A stretch of 64,000 nt of DNA from Apteryx mantelli (taxonomy: Eukaryota > Chordata > Aves > Apterygiformes > Apterygidae), in NCBI RefSeq assembly GCF_036417845.1, contig NC_089990.1, forward strand, positions 4,724,001 through 4,788,000. The letters are read 5' to 3'. Below are positions 30,834 through 42,454 of the stretch, in pieces. Within the stretch, counting starts at the first letter, position 1, and each line of letters starts with the position of its first letter. The translations under genes and the position numbers were made by a program. Below the pieces are notes generated by a model. That model saw nothing but the letters and a program-made list of their open reading frames with translations. It ran no database searches and was not told where the DNA came from.

Positions 30834-33800
30834 GCAACCAGGGATTGGCGATCAGCAGTCTGATTATTTTGTGTACAACACCACGAGAATTACACCCAGG
30901 CCTTGCAGCCCATGTATCAGTAGGGTAACTGGTGGCACAGTTACAGCTCTTGCTTTTCTTTCTTTTTTTTTTTTTCCCCTCAACATTTTTATTGTTTTCC
31001 CCCCACTTTTCCATATTGGAGTTCTCAAGTTTCTGATATGTTTGAAGCACCTTCTTCCAGTTCTCACCCCCCTTCGGGTGCATTTCCTTGCTCTTAATTT
31101 CTTGTCCTGCCTCAGCTTTTTCTTTTGATGTTTTCCAGATTTGGATTTACTCTTTCTCCCTAGTGCATCTTATTGTCGTCCTACACTGCTCTGCCAGTTC
31201 TGCCCAGAGAGTGGCTGAAAAAGCAAATATGCCCTACACCCAAAAGCAAGTATGGATTGGACAAGCTTACTTGCAAATCCATGTTTTCTCTGCAAAAGCA
31301 GCTTAGGCTTTCCCGTGCCATTAGATCACTGTATTGGCTTCAACTAGTTCTTCACTTTTTCAAGCGATGACCCCCCAAAGAACAGTTTTTTCCTGGAAGC
31401 TTGGCTGGGACCACCGCATTGGGTAATGGGGATCATCTTCCAGCTGTAAACAACATCATTTATTTAGCTAGACAGGCTTTGCGGTGAGCAAACTATGGCC
31501 CAAACTCCGCTTTTCACCCTGAGAGCGGCGGTACCGTGGCCTCGGCAGGAGGTGTCTCTGGTGAGCTGGGCGCTGGTGGCTTGTGTCCTGGAGGAGTGTG
31601 GCAATGTGCACTGCTGGGCCACCACGTAGCCTGGCTGGCTGCTCGTGTTCAGGGCCATGCTGGAGGTTTGGGTGGGGGATCTCCATGGTCTCTGGTCTTG
31701 GCTCAGATGGGAAGGTTGCCTCGAGGACGCCGCTTTGGAGTGGTGTTTCCCACGGCCGGTATCTCCGTGGCTTCCTGCTGCAGCCGAGTGGTGGACACCC
31801 AGCACTCGCCGGCATTGCCCATGTGTCCCCGCAGAGCAGCCAGGTCTCTGCCGGTCCCTGTGAGGATGAGCGAGCCACTCCACGTCCCCAGCTGGGAATG
31901 GTCTGTCTCTCTTCTAGCTACACCTCCGCAGCTCAGGCTGAAGAAGACAGATTGCTTGCTCTCTTATCGTTTTTATTCAGTATGCTTTATTTACGATCAT
32001 AAATCCAGCAGTGTTGCCATGTTTCAGCCCTTTTTTTAAGCCCGGCTCTGTCACTAATTCTGCTTGTTTTGCAGTTGCTTTCATATTGGAGATTTTCAGA
32101 GACCAAAAGTACGCGGTTCTCAGAACTCCTTGTTGCCAGATGTTGCTCGATAGCACTAAAACACAGCGGTGTAATACGAATGCGCAGCTGCACAATGACT
32201 CCTTGATTCAGTATGGCCTGTAGGCCCAAGAACCTGGAAGTTTCAAACTGATCAGATTTTTATAGCTTGTTATGGGCTTGGCAAGTCCAGATACTCCCTG
32301 CCATGATCCCATTATGTGCAAGGGGTGACAGCAGCCTTGCTGGGATTTTTGGCCATGCCAGCTGCCAGCGTGCTCACCGAAGGCAGCTCTGGTTGCAGCT
32401 GCCATTGGATCGAAGCAACATGGCAATGTGGCCACGTGCTCCAGGCAGTGTGGACAGGTTGGGGCTGCCTTCATCCTCCTCCTCCTCGATCGAGCCCAGG
32501 GTGTCGCTGTGCCCCCTCCCAGTCTGCGCAAGCGTGGAGGTGTTGGGGCAGGGAAACAGCCCGCGGGAGCTCCTGCTTGCTCTCTGCTCTCCGTGCCCTA
32601 TTGCAATGCAGGCAGTTTGCAAGGTGCCGCCTCTCCGTCCTTCCCTCCTGCCAGCCCCGGCTGGGTACGCCGCACACCTCTGCCCAGTGCAGCATGGCTG
32701 GGCTTCAGCGAGTCCTCGCAAAACACCGCGGAGAGCTAAACCCTGCGCTGGGGGCTGCGCGCTGGTCTGAGATAATGGCACAAATCCCGTGCGCCTTGTG
32801 GGGCGGCCGGTGCTCCGTTGCAAGCAGCATCCAGTGCTGCCTTTCCAGCTGCTTGACCCCAGCTTGCAGCTTCGCGAGCGGCAGCGCTGCAGGCAGCCGT
32901 GGCCAGTGGGACCGGTGCGTCAGGCGCTTCAGGGACAAGCTGTAAAGACCAGGTCCTTCAGGTGAAGACCCATGGGGTTCTTCTCTCTACGTACTTTTTT
33001 AACAAGTACTTTCTCGCTATGGTCTGGTCTGTTCTGGCCATTCAGCCCTGAGGCTGTATTCTCCAGGCTCAGCAATTCATGCTCCACGTGCAAAAACTTT
33101 GTTTGTCTGCTAGGAGCGTTTTTTTTGGAGTACACAGTGTGTTTTGGCTATGGTGGCTCATCCTTCTGGCTTGAGTGGAAAGGCTGAGCCACTGCATTTC
33201 TCTGGTAAAATACAGTGTACTCATTGCATGACCATGGTGGCATTTTGCCTTTTCCTCAGGCAGTGATTTATCTGATGTCTGGGATTTATAGCCCAGCACA
33301 CCCACTTCAGAGATTGCTTGTCTAGTACTGTGGATTTTAAGGACCTGTATTTTCTTTCCAGGGTTGAGGTTTGATGCAAGTGGTCCATGCATCTGCTGTG
33401 GGATGCTTGGCTTGCTGTCCCCATGCTGAGACCTTGGTGCTAGCTGCTCCCTGGGTTTTTGAGGTCTCTTCATCCATAGCACACCCTTCACTCCCGGACA
33501 AACAGATGTCTTTGCATTACCTGCCCAGAGGTTTCCTTTGGTGGTGTTTGGTAGGAAAGAGTTAGGGACAGCCTGTCCTGCTTTCCTGTGCTGTGCTTAG
33601 CTTCTCCTTTCTGAGACTATGTAGGGGAAAATGTGGACTCTGCTCCTCCACCACTGCTTTGGGCATTTTCCTTCCCCTCTGTCCAATTGTCCCCTGGGTC
33701 TCTTGTAGGATTGTAGCAAGCTACTGCTCACGTTACTCCCCTTCTAACATTATTGGTACAAATAGCCTCAAGAATCCCATGATATCATTGCTGTTTGGTA

Positions 33801-36800
33801 ACACTGTCTTGCTAGTCTAATACATTAAAGCAACAAGATTTGTTTTCTCTAAACTCCCCGGCAGGTGAAGGGAGGGTGAACGGGATTGCTTAATAGCTTT
33901 TTGAATTGCAAGGAGGATGAAATAAGTTGGAATACTCAAGTATCAGGAATATTCTGGTTTTCCCCAAAGCTTTATCTAGCTGATGAGCTACCTCTTCCGT
34001 GCATGTGTCAGCATTTCTGGTACATAAGAGAAACTCCTGACAAAAGTACTTAAAAAGCGGGAAATGATGCTTACGATGGGTACGGTTCAAAACAGTAAAG
34101 GAGGGAAGACCTTTTATTTAGAGGATCTCTGGAAAGATATCGCTGTGCTCCAGCCTGCACTGTGCGGCTCTGCGAAACTGCCCTCGGAGTCGTGACTCGC
34201 CCTGGAAAAGCACTTTGAAACCCTGAAAAGAAAAGCAGCGTGAAGTACGCTCCCGCATCCTCCGCTGTGCTTCCAGCCAGCAGTGCGCCCGGCGCGGGGA
34301 AAAACCCTGGTGCCTGCTGGTTTCCCACCCGGGATCCGGCACTGGGCGCGCTGCAGCGCTCTCCCAGGGCCGGGGCGCGTGCACAGCCCGGCCTTTAATA
34401 GCAGCGGGCACAGGGCGCTTCCAAAGCCACTTGTGCACTTGTTTTCTGTACTACTTTTAGTAACTTGTAAAATCCGGAAGGCCAATTATTTGAACAAACA
34501 ATGGCGTGGCGGATAATCACGGTCTTGGCAGTGCTATCAGCTGGACAAAAACAACCCGTGAAGTAAACGCCTTGGAAACCTCTCCTCCGTGCTGGATGCG
34601 AAAGGGGTGTCCCTCTTCCTTCTGAGCTGCCTCCGCCACGCTCTGCACCCCGGGGCTGCTGGAAAACCAGCGATCCCCCCCGTACCTGCTTCCAGATGAA
34701 CTCATGGCTCCAGGAAAGAAGGCGAAATACTAACCAATGTCTTTTTTTTTTTTTAATTCTAATAGTTCTGTGTCCTGGTTAAAACACTGTGTTGGCAAAG
34801 AGAGACCCACTGTCAAAACCGATGGTGCTGCAGAGGTTTGCAGGACGGTGCGAAGACCCCAGTACGCCGAGGCAAGGGCTGCAGACGCTGGGTGCACGCG
34901 GGACTCGCTGCCTTGGGCACCAGTCCTCCGGTGGGACTCGCTCTCCTCCCTGCAGGCACGGAACGGGTGCGAGAAAGCAGCCTTCTCCATGGGGAGTGCT
35001 CAAACCCTTAGGCAAACAAAAATGGGAAGGAGGAATCCACACACAAGTTGGAGTGCTGGGGGAGCCCTGCTGCAGGCAGGCTGATTTTGGGGTGTTTGCA
35101 AATAGCCTGTTGTCCCGTGCGGTGCAAACGTGCTGTGCGGTACGATGCAAACACACCATTCACCCCACACGCTGCCTGCGGGGCCGAGTCCCCGGGGGGC
35201 ACCTGCCACCAGGCTGGAGAGCGGCTTTTCCTTCCGAGGCGGAGGTTTTTATGCGAGGTTTTTCCCCTCTTGCTTTCTGCGAAGGAAACGAATCAAGTCC
35301 GTGAATGCTCTCCGCAGCTGGATCCCGCACTGCGCTGGGAATTTGGCAGGCTGGCCAGGTTTAGCTGCCAGAGCCTGGTCTGACAACATGCGAGAGCGGT
35401 TTGAAACACTCCCTCTTTGGAATATTCCATCCCGGACAGCAGCATTTCCTGTGAAAAGCAAGACCTAGGAGCCTGCATGTATTAAGCCGTTTTAAAAAGA
35501 TTATACAACTGATCAGAAGTTGCTATTGTAATGTTGCACATGTGTTTTTTTAAAGTATTTCTAAGGAACTCTTTAGATGCACAGGCCTGAGGGTAGCAGG
35601 CAAGTCTGAGTGCTGCATGTGAGCATGCAGTAAGAAATCTCGAATCGTGATTTTTTTCCTTTTTCTTTTTTTTTAAGTATAAAAGACATGCATAAAATCC
35701 TTCCCTAAATACATGCCCCAGGAAGCAGCAGCTCCTCGCAGGAGGTGACACCAAACAGGTCTTTTTGCTGTGAAAACTCCCCGCTTTGGTAACTTTCCAA
35801 GTAGAGGAACAGTAAAAAGCCTGAGGACTCTGCCTCTGCGCGTGTCTGCTCTGTGCTGAGCCCTGGTGCAGCAAATGCACGGTGGATTTAGGAGTTGGGC
35901 CCTGGAAACGGGATGAACATGTCCAATGCGCACCAGGGTATCAGCACAGGGCAGCGCCATGTGGCGCAAGGAAGGCTCATGCGCGGACAGCTTTGGCGTC
36001 CGTGTTGGCAGTGCAGCCTTGTCTTCTGTTTCCCAGCCATTTCCCGTGCTGGCAACACGTAGATGGAAATAGGAGGGGGAAAATATTAGCACGTGGCTGA
36101 CTGGAGCTTTGGCGTGAGAACGTGGGATGAGACAGGGAATCGGATGCGCTGGGGCCTGCCGGGGAGAAGGAGACCAGCCTGAGGTGTGACTCCATCGTCC
36201 CTGCTGCGACAGGCCCATCTCTCTCCCACCAGGAGATACGGAGCCAGCAGGAGGTTTTGAGCAGCTCTTGAGGCACTGCCAGAACAGAGTAGATATAGCA
36301 AGTATCTGCAAGGATTGGAAGCACAACTGGAAGGGAAAGCTTTAAATCTAAACAACAATTTGGGTTTGTTATCATTGCAAAATAAACATTCTCCTGCTAT
36401 TGACTTTTTTCCCTGCTTACAGAGCGCGCTGGACGTTTGATGAAGGACGGAGCAGTATCCTTGACCAACCATTTGTGTGCAAAACCAGCAGCAAGAACTC
36501 CTAGCTGAGGGTGGCTCGTTGCAGCTCGTTAATAAAAAGTTGAAGGATGCAGGGCAGAGCGACAGCTGCCCTCTCGGTCACCCGCTCAGCTGCGGCGAGA
36601 GCCCACAGCCCTCCGGACCTGGGTGCAGGCTGTGTGTCCAGGGATGCTGGCTGGCAAAGGATGCATGTCTTCCCCTTTGCAGGAGGACACGCGACTCCTG
36701 CACTTGCTCACCCTGAGCGCTCCTGCCGACCTGTTGGGTGCGCGTTTGGTTTGAACGATGGACGGTGTATTTGCAGCGTGTATCTAGCGGGCAAAGCTTG

Positions 36801-38299
36801 CTGGTTACGGAGCACCGAAGCAAGGGCAGGCACCGGGGTTTCCCGCAGATGCAGTGGTGGGTTGCAGAAGAAGGAGATGAGCTTCAGCCCCGTCGTGGAT
36901 AGTGCAGGGCAGGGAGGAGCCGTGGCTGCGGGGACTTTTGTGGCTGCTTTCCATGGGCCAAGGGTGGCCGCCCCGGGGAAGCGCTGCACAGGCATCCCCA
37001 GCAGATGGGCTGGTGCTGCGGGGAGTTCAGGCTCGTGATATCGGGGCAAAACGTTCAGGGCTTACAGACGTTTATTTTGCACCAGTGGTTGCTCTGCAGC
37101 AGCCCCTCGGGCAAGGCAGCAGCTCCATCCAGGAGGAGGAGGCCGGGTTGTGCAAGGGGAGGCAGGCTGCGGCCGGGGCAGCAGATGGGAAAGCTCAGCT
37201 GTGTGCGCGAACGGGCTGTCACCAGCGTGCATGGGCTCGCCAACCTGCCGGCTTTAACCGTGTGCTACCCCGGTGCAGCCCCAGAGCGGGGTGTCCTCTG
37301 TGCCATGTCGGCCTCCCCGCTCAGCACAGGGTGCGTGCGCGGCTTGGCCCGCGCTGGGGCAGCGGCTTTGCCCTGCTGCCGGCCGGGAGACGGGATCAGC
37401 CCCAACAACACAGGCAGCGTTGGTGCGAGTGCTGCAAAGTTCCTCTGCTTTTCCTCTCTGCATGCTCACGTTACAGTCGGGCTCGCTATAACAACCTCTT
37501 CCACTCTCAAACATCTTAGCAAACACCGGGACTCCCTAAAGTGCATGGAAATCCCCCTGCCCACTGAAATCCCTGCATTGTGCATTTCTCTGTGCATAGA
37601 AACCTGTAAAGATATTTGTGTGAATTTCCTTTTTCTTTCTTTCCTTCTCTTTCTTTCTGTCGGTTGTCTTGTTCCTCTTTCCGGATTTACTGCATGTGCT
37701 CACGTGGCCTGGGAAAGGGGGGCTCTCAAACTGCTTTGCTTCCAAAAGGAAAAGACGCTGGCAGACGTTCATATTTCATCCTTCAAGTTATGTAGGTTAA
37801 AGTCTCCCAGTGGGAAAATGGAGCGTGTAAGAGAGCTGGTGGTGATGCTCGCTAGAAGGAAAGCAGAAAAAAGGAACGCGTAATTCCAGACCTCCGGCCG
37901 GATGAAGGTGAGGTTTTAAAGGCATGTTTTCTATCTGCTGTTAGAGCATAATTTGATTTGCTTTGTGATAAAATGACTCGTGTCTTAGAGCAGGAATGAC
38001 TGTCTCTTAGAAACAGATTCGAAGCTACCGCGTTGTTCCTGTGCAGAGGGGGGGGGCATGTTCTCGAGAATATAGCGACGATTAAATATGGCATGGTCCC
38101 TCTGTAGAGAGTAAGTCAGATACGTAAGGCTTTGCAACTATTTCTGAGATTTCAGCGTCTATGGTTAAAGTGAGGGGTTCAAGACATCGGACTTAAGGGA
38201 GAAAGGAGGCTCCGGATGCTCCCTTGAATCTCTTCCCCTCTCCCCAAATAACACCCATGCTCTGGTTTGAGATCTGTCTGATTATAGCACGGGAACTTG

Positions 38300-38650
38300 T
38301 CATCCAGTATGTGGGACTTTAAATACAGGCAGAAACGTGCATTAATATTCTCCTCTTGAATTTTCATTATGTTGAGACAATATAATTAATATTCAGTTTT
38401 GTCAGACTATTCAAAGCTGCGTGATGCATATTTTGCAGTGAGCGAACAATAAGCAATTGTACACTAAGCTGTTAATATAGACAAATACTTTTGAAATGAT
38501 CATTTGCCCTCTGTTAAATGAGAAAGCAGTACTCAACTTTGTTGTCTTTACTTGGTCAAAATTCCTGTCGTTTTAGAGCCCCCTGAGAATTCTTAAATGC
38601 CTGACTGGTTCCATAAGGACTTAATTAAAAAGGAATTGTCTTTCTATTGT
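38300..38650. other. AT-rich block, candidate conserved non-coding element upstream of AGTR2
   Basis: A CpG-poor, AT-rich stretch with homeodomain-type TAATTA and ATTAAT cores, and no repeats or reading frames. It sits directly before the candidate AGTR2 promoter. Conservation cannot be tested here. Confidence 0.3.
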
Positions 38651-38684
38651 TTACAATAAAATATTTGGATATTCTGTCTATTTT

Positions 38685-38696
38685 ATTGGCTATAAA
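38685..38696 (+). promoter_or_regulatory. candidate AGTR2 core promoter (ATTGG then TATAAA)
   Basis: ATTGGCTATAAA places an inverted CCAAT motif against a TATA box about 0.95 kb before the AGTR2 coding exon. Mammalian AGTR2 has a TATA promoter and short untranslated first exons within a few kb, so place and form fit. Predicted start is near 38722. A donor AG|GTACTT at 38879/38880 could end exon 1. Confidence 0.4.
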
Positions 38697-39523
38697 GTCT
38701 TGAAGTTTGAAAAAAGCTCAGCTCAGAGTGTAGACTCAAGAGACGTGGAACAAAGTCTGTCCAAGGACCCTCTTATTTGTGCCGTTATGTGGCTGCATTT
38801 TCCCATATTGAAGCCCAGTCCTGATCTTTCTAAATGGATGACAAATACTACTGTTAAATCTAGTGCCTGCAAGGACTAGGTACTTGAGTGTGTGTTGCTT
38901 ATATCTACATTGAAAAAAATTTACTTTACTCTTCTGATTACAAGCCCTTAAGGGGGCAGGAGATGCAGGTGGGCTTTGAGAAGGACTTTGTCAGTGTGTG
39001 ATATTCTGCAAAGGCCCTTCAGTGTCTCTGTGTTCAGCCCCATGAATTAAAGAAGTCAAAGCTTGCCTTCCTAATAGCTGTATTAAAAGGCTATGTTGGT
39101 GCCTGTGAAGTGCCAGGAGATCCGTGGGTGTGAAGTACTTGATCCCTGCTGGCAAGTCCTGCCGTTCTGCTTTATTTTAACCACACAGAGTGCTGGGAAT
39201 AGGATGAGAAAGCTGAGAAAAAGGATCGCGAGGAGCCTAGGTGTTGTCTTTGGTCTCAGAAGTCCCTTGAAGAATCTGCACTTCCCGAATCGATAATCTT
39301 TCTGCTCTACTGCCCGCAGAAATTACTGTCTCATTGCAGATAAAACCCAGCCGCTCACTTCTCTGCCAGGCTAATTAAAACATGCCATGACCTCCCTAAT
39401 GCTAGTTGTGTCCTGTCAGTAGGATGGAGGAAAGCAGTCCTGCATGATTGTCTGGTATTTCAGCTCTCAGCTTACTGGCATCATTTAAAATGATTTTATT
39501 TTATTGTGCCTCTGTGATTCCAG

Positions 39524-39574
39524 ACCTAAGATGTCTGCAGAGTGCATGTCTAATGCATGGTTTATGATCTGCAG
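39524..39574 (+). other. candidate non-coding exon 2 of AGTR2
   Basis: A 51-bp segment has a good acceptor (ctctgtgattccag) and a consensus donor (CAG|GTGAGT). AGTR2 in mammals has a short untranslated second exon. The following intron to the acceptor at 39640 would be only 66 bp, which is close to the vertebrate minimum and a reason for doubt. Confidence 0.35.
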
Positions 39575-39647
39575 GTGAGTGATGTGATGGAAGAGTGCTG
39601 CTAGCACATGAATTTCCAGCAGAACGTTTCTTTCTGCCAGTGTCAAC

Positions 39648-40763
39648 ATGCAGAGCAACTACTCCCTGGTCATCACCACCAGAGAGACTCTCCAGGTCCC
39701 CTACATGGCGCTGATCAACACGTCGGCTGCCCTGCGTGCGCCACCTCCCTGCCCACTTACCTCTTCTGGCTATCAATTTTCATTAATTCCGGCGCTCTTC
39801 TCCGTAGTTTTCATTCTGGGGTTGGTTGGCAACAGCGTGGTGGTGGTGGTACTCTGTCGTCAAAGCGGCCCCAAAACAGTGGCTAATATCTACATTTTCA
39901 ACCTGGCCATGGCGGATTTGCTGTGCCTTGTCACCCTCCCCTTCTGGGCTACCTATTACGCACACGGATACAACTGGCTTTTTGGATCTCTCATGTGCAA
40001 AATCTCCAGCTCGGTCCTGTGCCTGAACATGTTTGCAAGTACATTTTTCATCACCTGCATGAGTCTGGACCGGTACAATGCTATTGTCCACCCTATTCGC
40101 TCTCAAAGGAGAACTCTGCAGCAGGCATATGTTATAGCACTGGTTGTGTGGAGCCTGGCCTGTTTCTCCTCTCTCCCAACTTTTTATTTCCGTGACACAC
40201 ACTACGTTAAAAGCTTGGGGGTAAATGCTTGTATTATGGCCTTTCCTCACGAGAATTATGCAAAATGGTCTGCGGGAACAGCCTTCCTGAAAAACGTGCT
40301 TGGTTTCTTCATCCCCTTGATGGTGATCACCACATGTTACATCCGCATCAGGAGGCACTTGCTAAAAGCACAGGAGTTTGGGAAAAACAAGCAGAAAAGG
40401 GACAAAGTCTTAAAGCTGGTGGCTGCTGTTGTTGTGGCCTTCTTGATTTGCTGGCTCCCCTTCCACATTTTAACGTTTTTGGATGCTCTGGCTCATATGA
40501 ACATCATTAATGACTGTGCCATGACAGGCTTCATCGACATGGTGCTGCCCTTCGGCATCTGCCTGGCATTTACCAACAGCTGCATCAACCCTTTACTGTA
40601 CTGCTTTATCGGGAACCAGTTCCAGGAGAAGCTCCATCGCTTGTTCAAACGCCGGGTTTATCAGTTCAACAGCCATCGAGAGAGCTCCTCTTTGCGAAAA
40701 GGGAGCTGCTTCAGAGATGCTGAGGCCCTGGGGGGCAGCGGAGAGGGGCCTGAGCCTGTGTAG
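39648..40763 (+). CDS. AGTR2: angiotensin II type 2 receptor (AT2), intronless coding region
   Basis: Class A GPCR of the plasma membrane that binds angiotensin II and generally opposes AT1 signalling. 371 residues (human 363), in one exon after an acceptor ttctttctgccag at 39640. Seven membrane segments lie at roughly 46-70, 80-102, 114-140, 160-180, 208-234, 256-281 and 294-319, with helix 8 after 321. Key residues share human numbering: D90 (2.50), W100, C117-C195 disulfide pair, second pair C35-C290, R182 and K215 of the peptide pocket, DRY 141-143, CWLP 268-271, NPLLY 314-318. N-glycosylation sequons are at N4 and N24. FNLAMADLLCLVTLPFWATY and LPTFYFRD with GVNACIMAF are AT2 signatures. 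Oddities: intracellular loop 2 reads DRYNAIVHP, nearer AT1 (AIVHP) than human AT2 (QSVIYP), and the C-tail ends in an extra Gly/Glu/Pro-rich stretch. No frame damage. Confidence 0.97.
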   Translation: MQSNYSLVITTRETLQVPYMALINTSAALRAPPPCPLTSSGYQFSLIPALFSVVFILGLVGNSVVVVVLCRQSGPKTVANIYIFNLAMADLLCLVTLPFWATYYAHGYNWLFGSLMCKISSSVLCLNMFASTFFITCMSLDRYNAIVHPIRSQRRTLQQAYVIALVVWSLACFSSLPTFYFRDTHYVKSLGVNACIMAFPHENYAKWSAGTAFLKNVLGFFIPLMVITTCYIRIRRHLLKAQEFGKNKQKRDKVLKLVAAVVVAFLICWLPFHILTFLDALAHMNIINDCAMTGFIDMVLPFGICLAFTNSCINPLLYCFIGNQFQEKLHRLFKRRVYQFNSHRESSSLRKGSCFRDAEALGGSGEGPEPV

Positions 40764-41745
40764 TAGGCGCTGGGCACAGCACGGGGCTGTGCTGGTGCAA
40801 CGGGCTGCCCTGTGGTGATGATGCTCTTCTCTCCTCTTCTCTTCGTTTTGCATTCGCTCCTCCACCAGCTGTTTGGAGGAGATCTTGTTTTCATCGCACA
40901 TGGGGATTTACTCTTCCTTTCCGCAATGAGCACCAAAGTTTTGCATAAAGGGAAATTTCTGGCAAACAAATATATCAATGGCATTTTAAATATCAGCTTC
41001 TTGTGCGTGGCTGAGATTGTGCGAGTGTTTAATGTAGCACAGAAGGACAAAGCACACTGAGAGAGCATTGCACCACAGCTACCAGTACCCAAGTGCTGAG
41101 CATTGCACCCTAACTAAGCTGATTTTCTCAGAGATTCACACTACAGAATATGTAACTAAAGCAGTGCAGATACTTCTGTACCTATCTGTAAGAAAATATT
41201 TTGGCCTCTACTTTTTATATATATACAAATATAAAATTTTGAAATTATATGGCTAGAGATAGCACACATTAAATGCATCAGACCTACGTCCTGCTTGGTT
41301 GGGCCTGGGAAGATCCTGGGAAGATCGAGACATGGGTATGCAAACTGTTGGAGGCAGGAGAGTACTGTTGGGGGAAGTACTGCTACGTGCTTTCTGTGAT
41401 TTTACACCTTTCCTTGAGCAGGTAGCAGGTTCCCGGGCTAGATAGTCCTTTGCTCTGAGCCAGTGTGGTTCCTGTTGACAGTAATGTTATGGGAATGAAG
41501 CATGCGAAGTCCCACGGCAGCACACACTGTCCAGCAGCCTTGAGGGAAAGGACTTGCTGGTCATTGAGACATTTGGGGTTTTGGATGTCCGTTACTGCTG
41601 CAATATTGGGGTACTGTCTACAGAAAACCCAAGTGGCTGTCCTGATACCTAGAAGCGAAACCACGGGCCAATTCCTAAGACACATCCAGATTCCAATATT
41701 TAACTTTACCTGTTTGTAAATAAAAGAAAAAAAAAAGTATAATTA
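40764..41745 (+). other. AGTR2 3' untranslated region
   Basis: AT-rich after about 40940, ending shortly after an AATAAA signal at 41719-41724 and an A-rich run. Contains a short 12-bp tandem (cctgggaagatc) at about 41304-41327. Open frames inside are short. Confidence 0.7.
41719..41724 (+). terminator. AGTR2 polyadenylation signal AATAAA
   Basis: AATAAA followed by A-rich DNA about 0.96 kb after the stop codon. It is the first canonical hexamer after the AGTR2 stop codon that I see. Confidence 0.6.
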
Positions 41746-42454
41746 TTTGGCAACTAATGATTCTATTTTGAGGTTATTTTTGATGTTTTGAATTTTTCTT
41801 TTGTTAGAGCTGGTCCTAAATACCATTTTGAACCCTTCAGAAAGGATCTGTTTGAATATTTTCAAGTCTGATGATAGGCTGAAAGAGGGATACGTTAGCA
41901 CCTTGCTTGGCTCCAAGCAAGCTGTCTCCAGGCTGGGGCACCCGGAGTGATGGAAAGATTGTTGCCTTCAGGGGAGTCTCCCTGACGTATTACTCTTGTA
42001 CCTTGCCTGAAGACTCCTGGATCTGCAGGTCAGAAATTACACACTGCCTGGGGGGTATTTGGGGGCCTGACCTCCTGGGACACCCTGATGCTGGCTGGTG
42101 CCTGGGGGCCCTGGGAATCTGGTGCTTTCATTCACTGGAGGGCGGTGGCAAAGTCCTTTGCTTGCTTCCACGAAAATGGGATTTTTGCAAGACGTGCTTT
42201 GCTTTGGCTGATATATGCCAGTGTCAGAGTGATACAGGATGAAAAATTTGCACAGAGAGGGGCAGAACAGGGACTTGACCGTGAGTAATCCCCAGCTCCG
42301 GCCTGGTCTGGTGGTCCGGAAAGCGGGTGCGTAGCTGCAGAGACGCTTGTCCCAGAAAGCAGAAGAGGCGCCAACACATCCCCCGTGGAATGTTTTTGTT
42401 GAAAATGCTCCGACGGGCACTAATAGTGTCTGCGGCGTCGGATATTTCTGGAAA

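Larger units (their letters stand above)
29430..38680. other. intergenic DNA between LRR pseudogene and AGTR2
   Basis: No gene could be supported. The stretch alternates GC-rich patches (about 29640-30050, 31500-32900, 34250-34400, 36500-37400) with AT-rich ones. Long open frames such as 37005-37883 (292 codons) and 32316-32945 have no domains, shift composition along their length, and overlap others on both strands, as expected by chance in stop-poor GC-rich DNA. T-rich tracts occur at 30961-30977 and 35648-35675. Confidence 0.6.

Noticed and set aside
30619-31083. 154-codon minus-strand open frame with a repeated LMSPEA motif
   Set aside because: The repeat is only the 31-bp tandem duplication read through; the Lys-rich part is a translated T/C tract.
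31464-32945. Several long overlapping open frames on both strands
   Set aside because: They arise together in a GC-rich patch, run on both strands at once, and show no conserved motif or splice structure.
39783-40358. 191-codon minus-strand open frame inside AGTR2
   Set aside because: It is the antisense shadow of the receptor coding exon and has no independent protein features.
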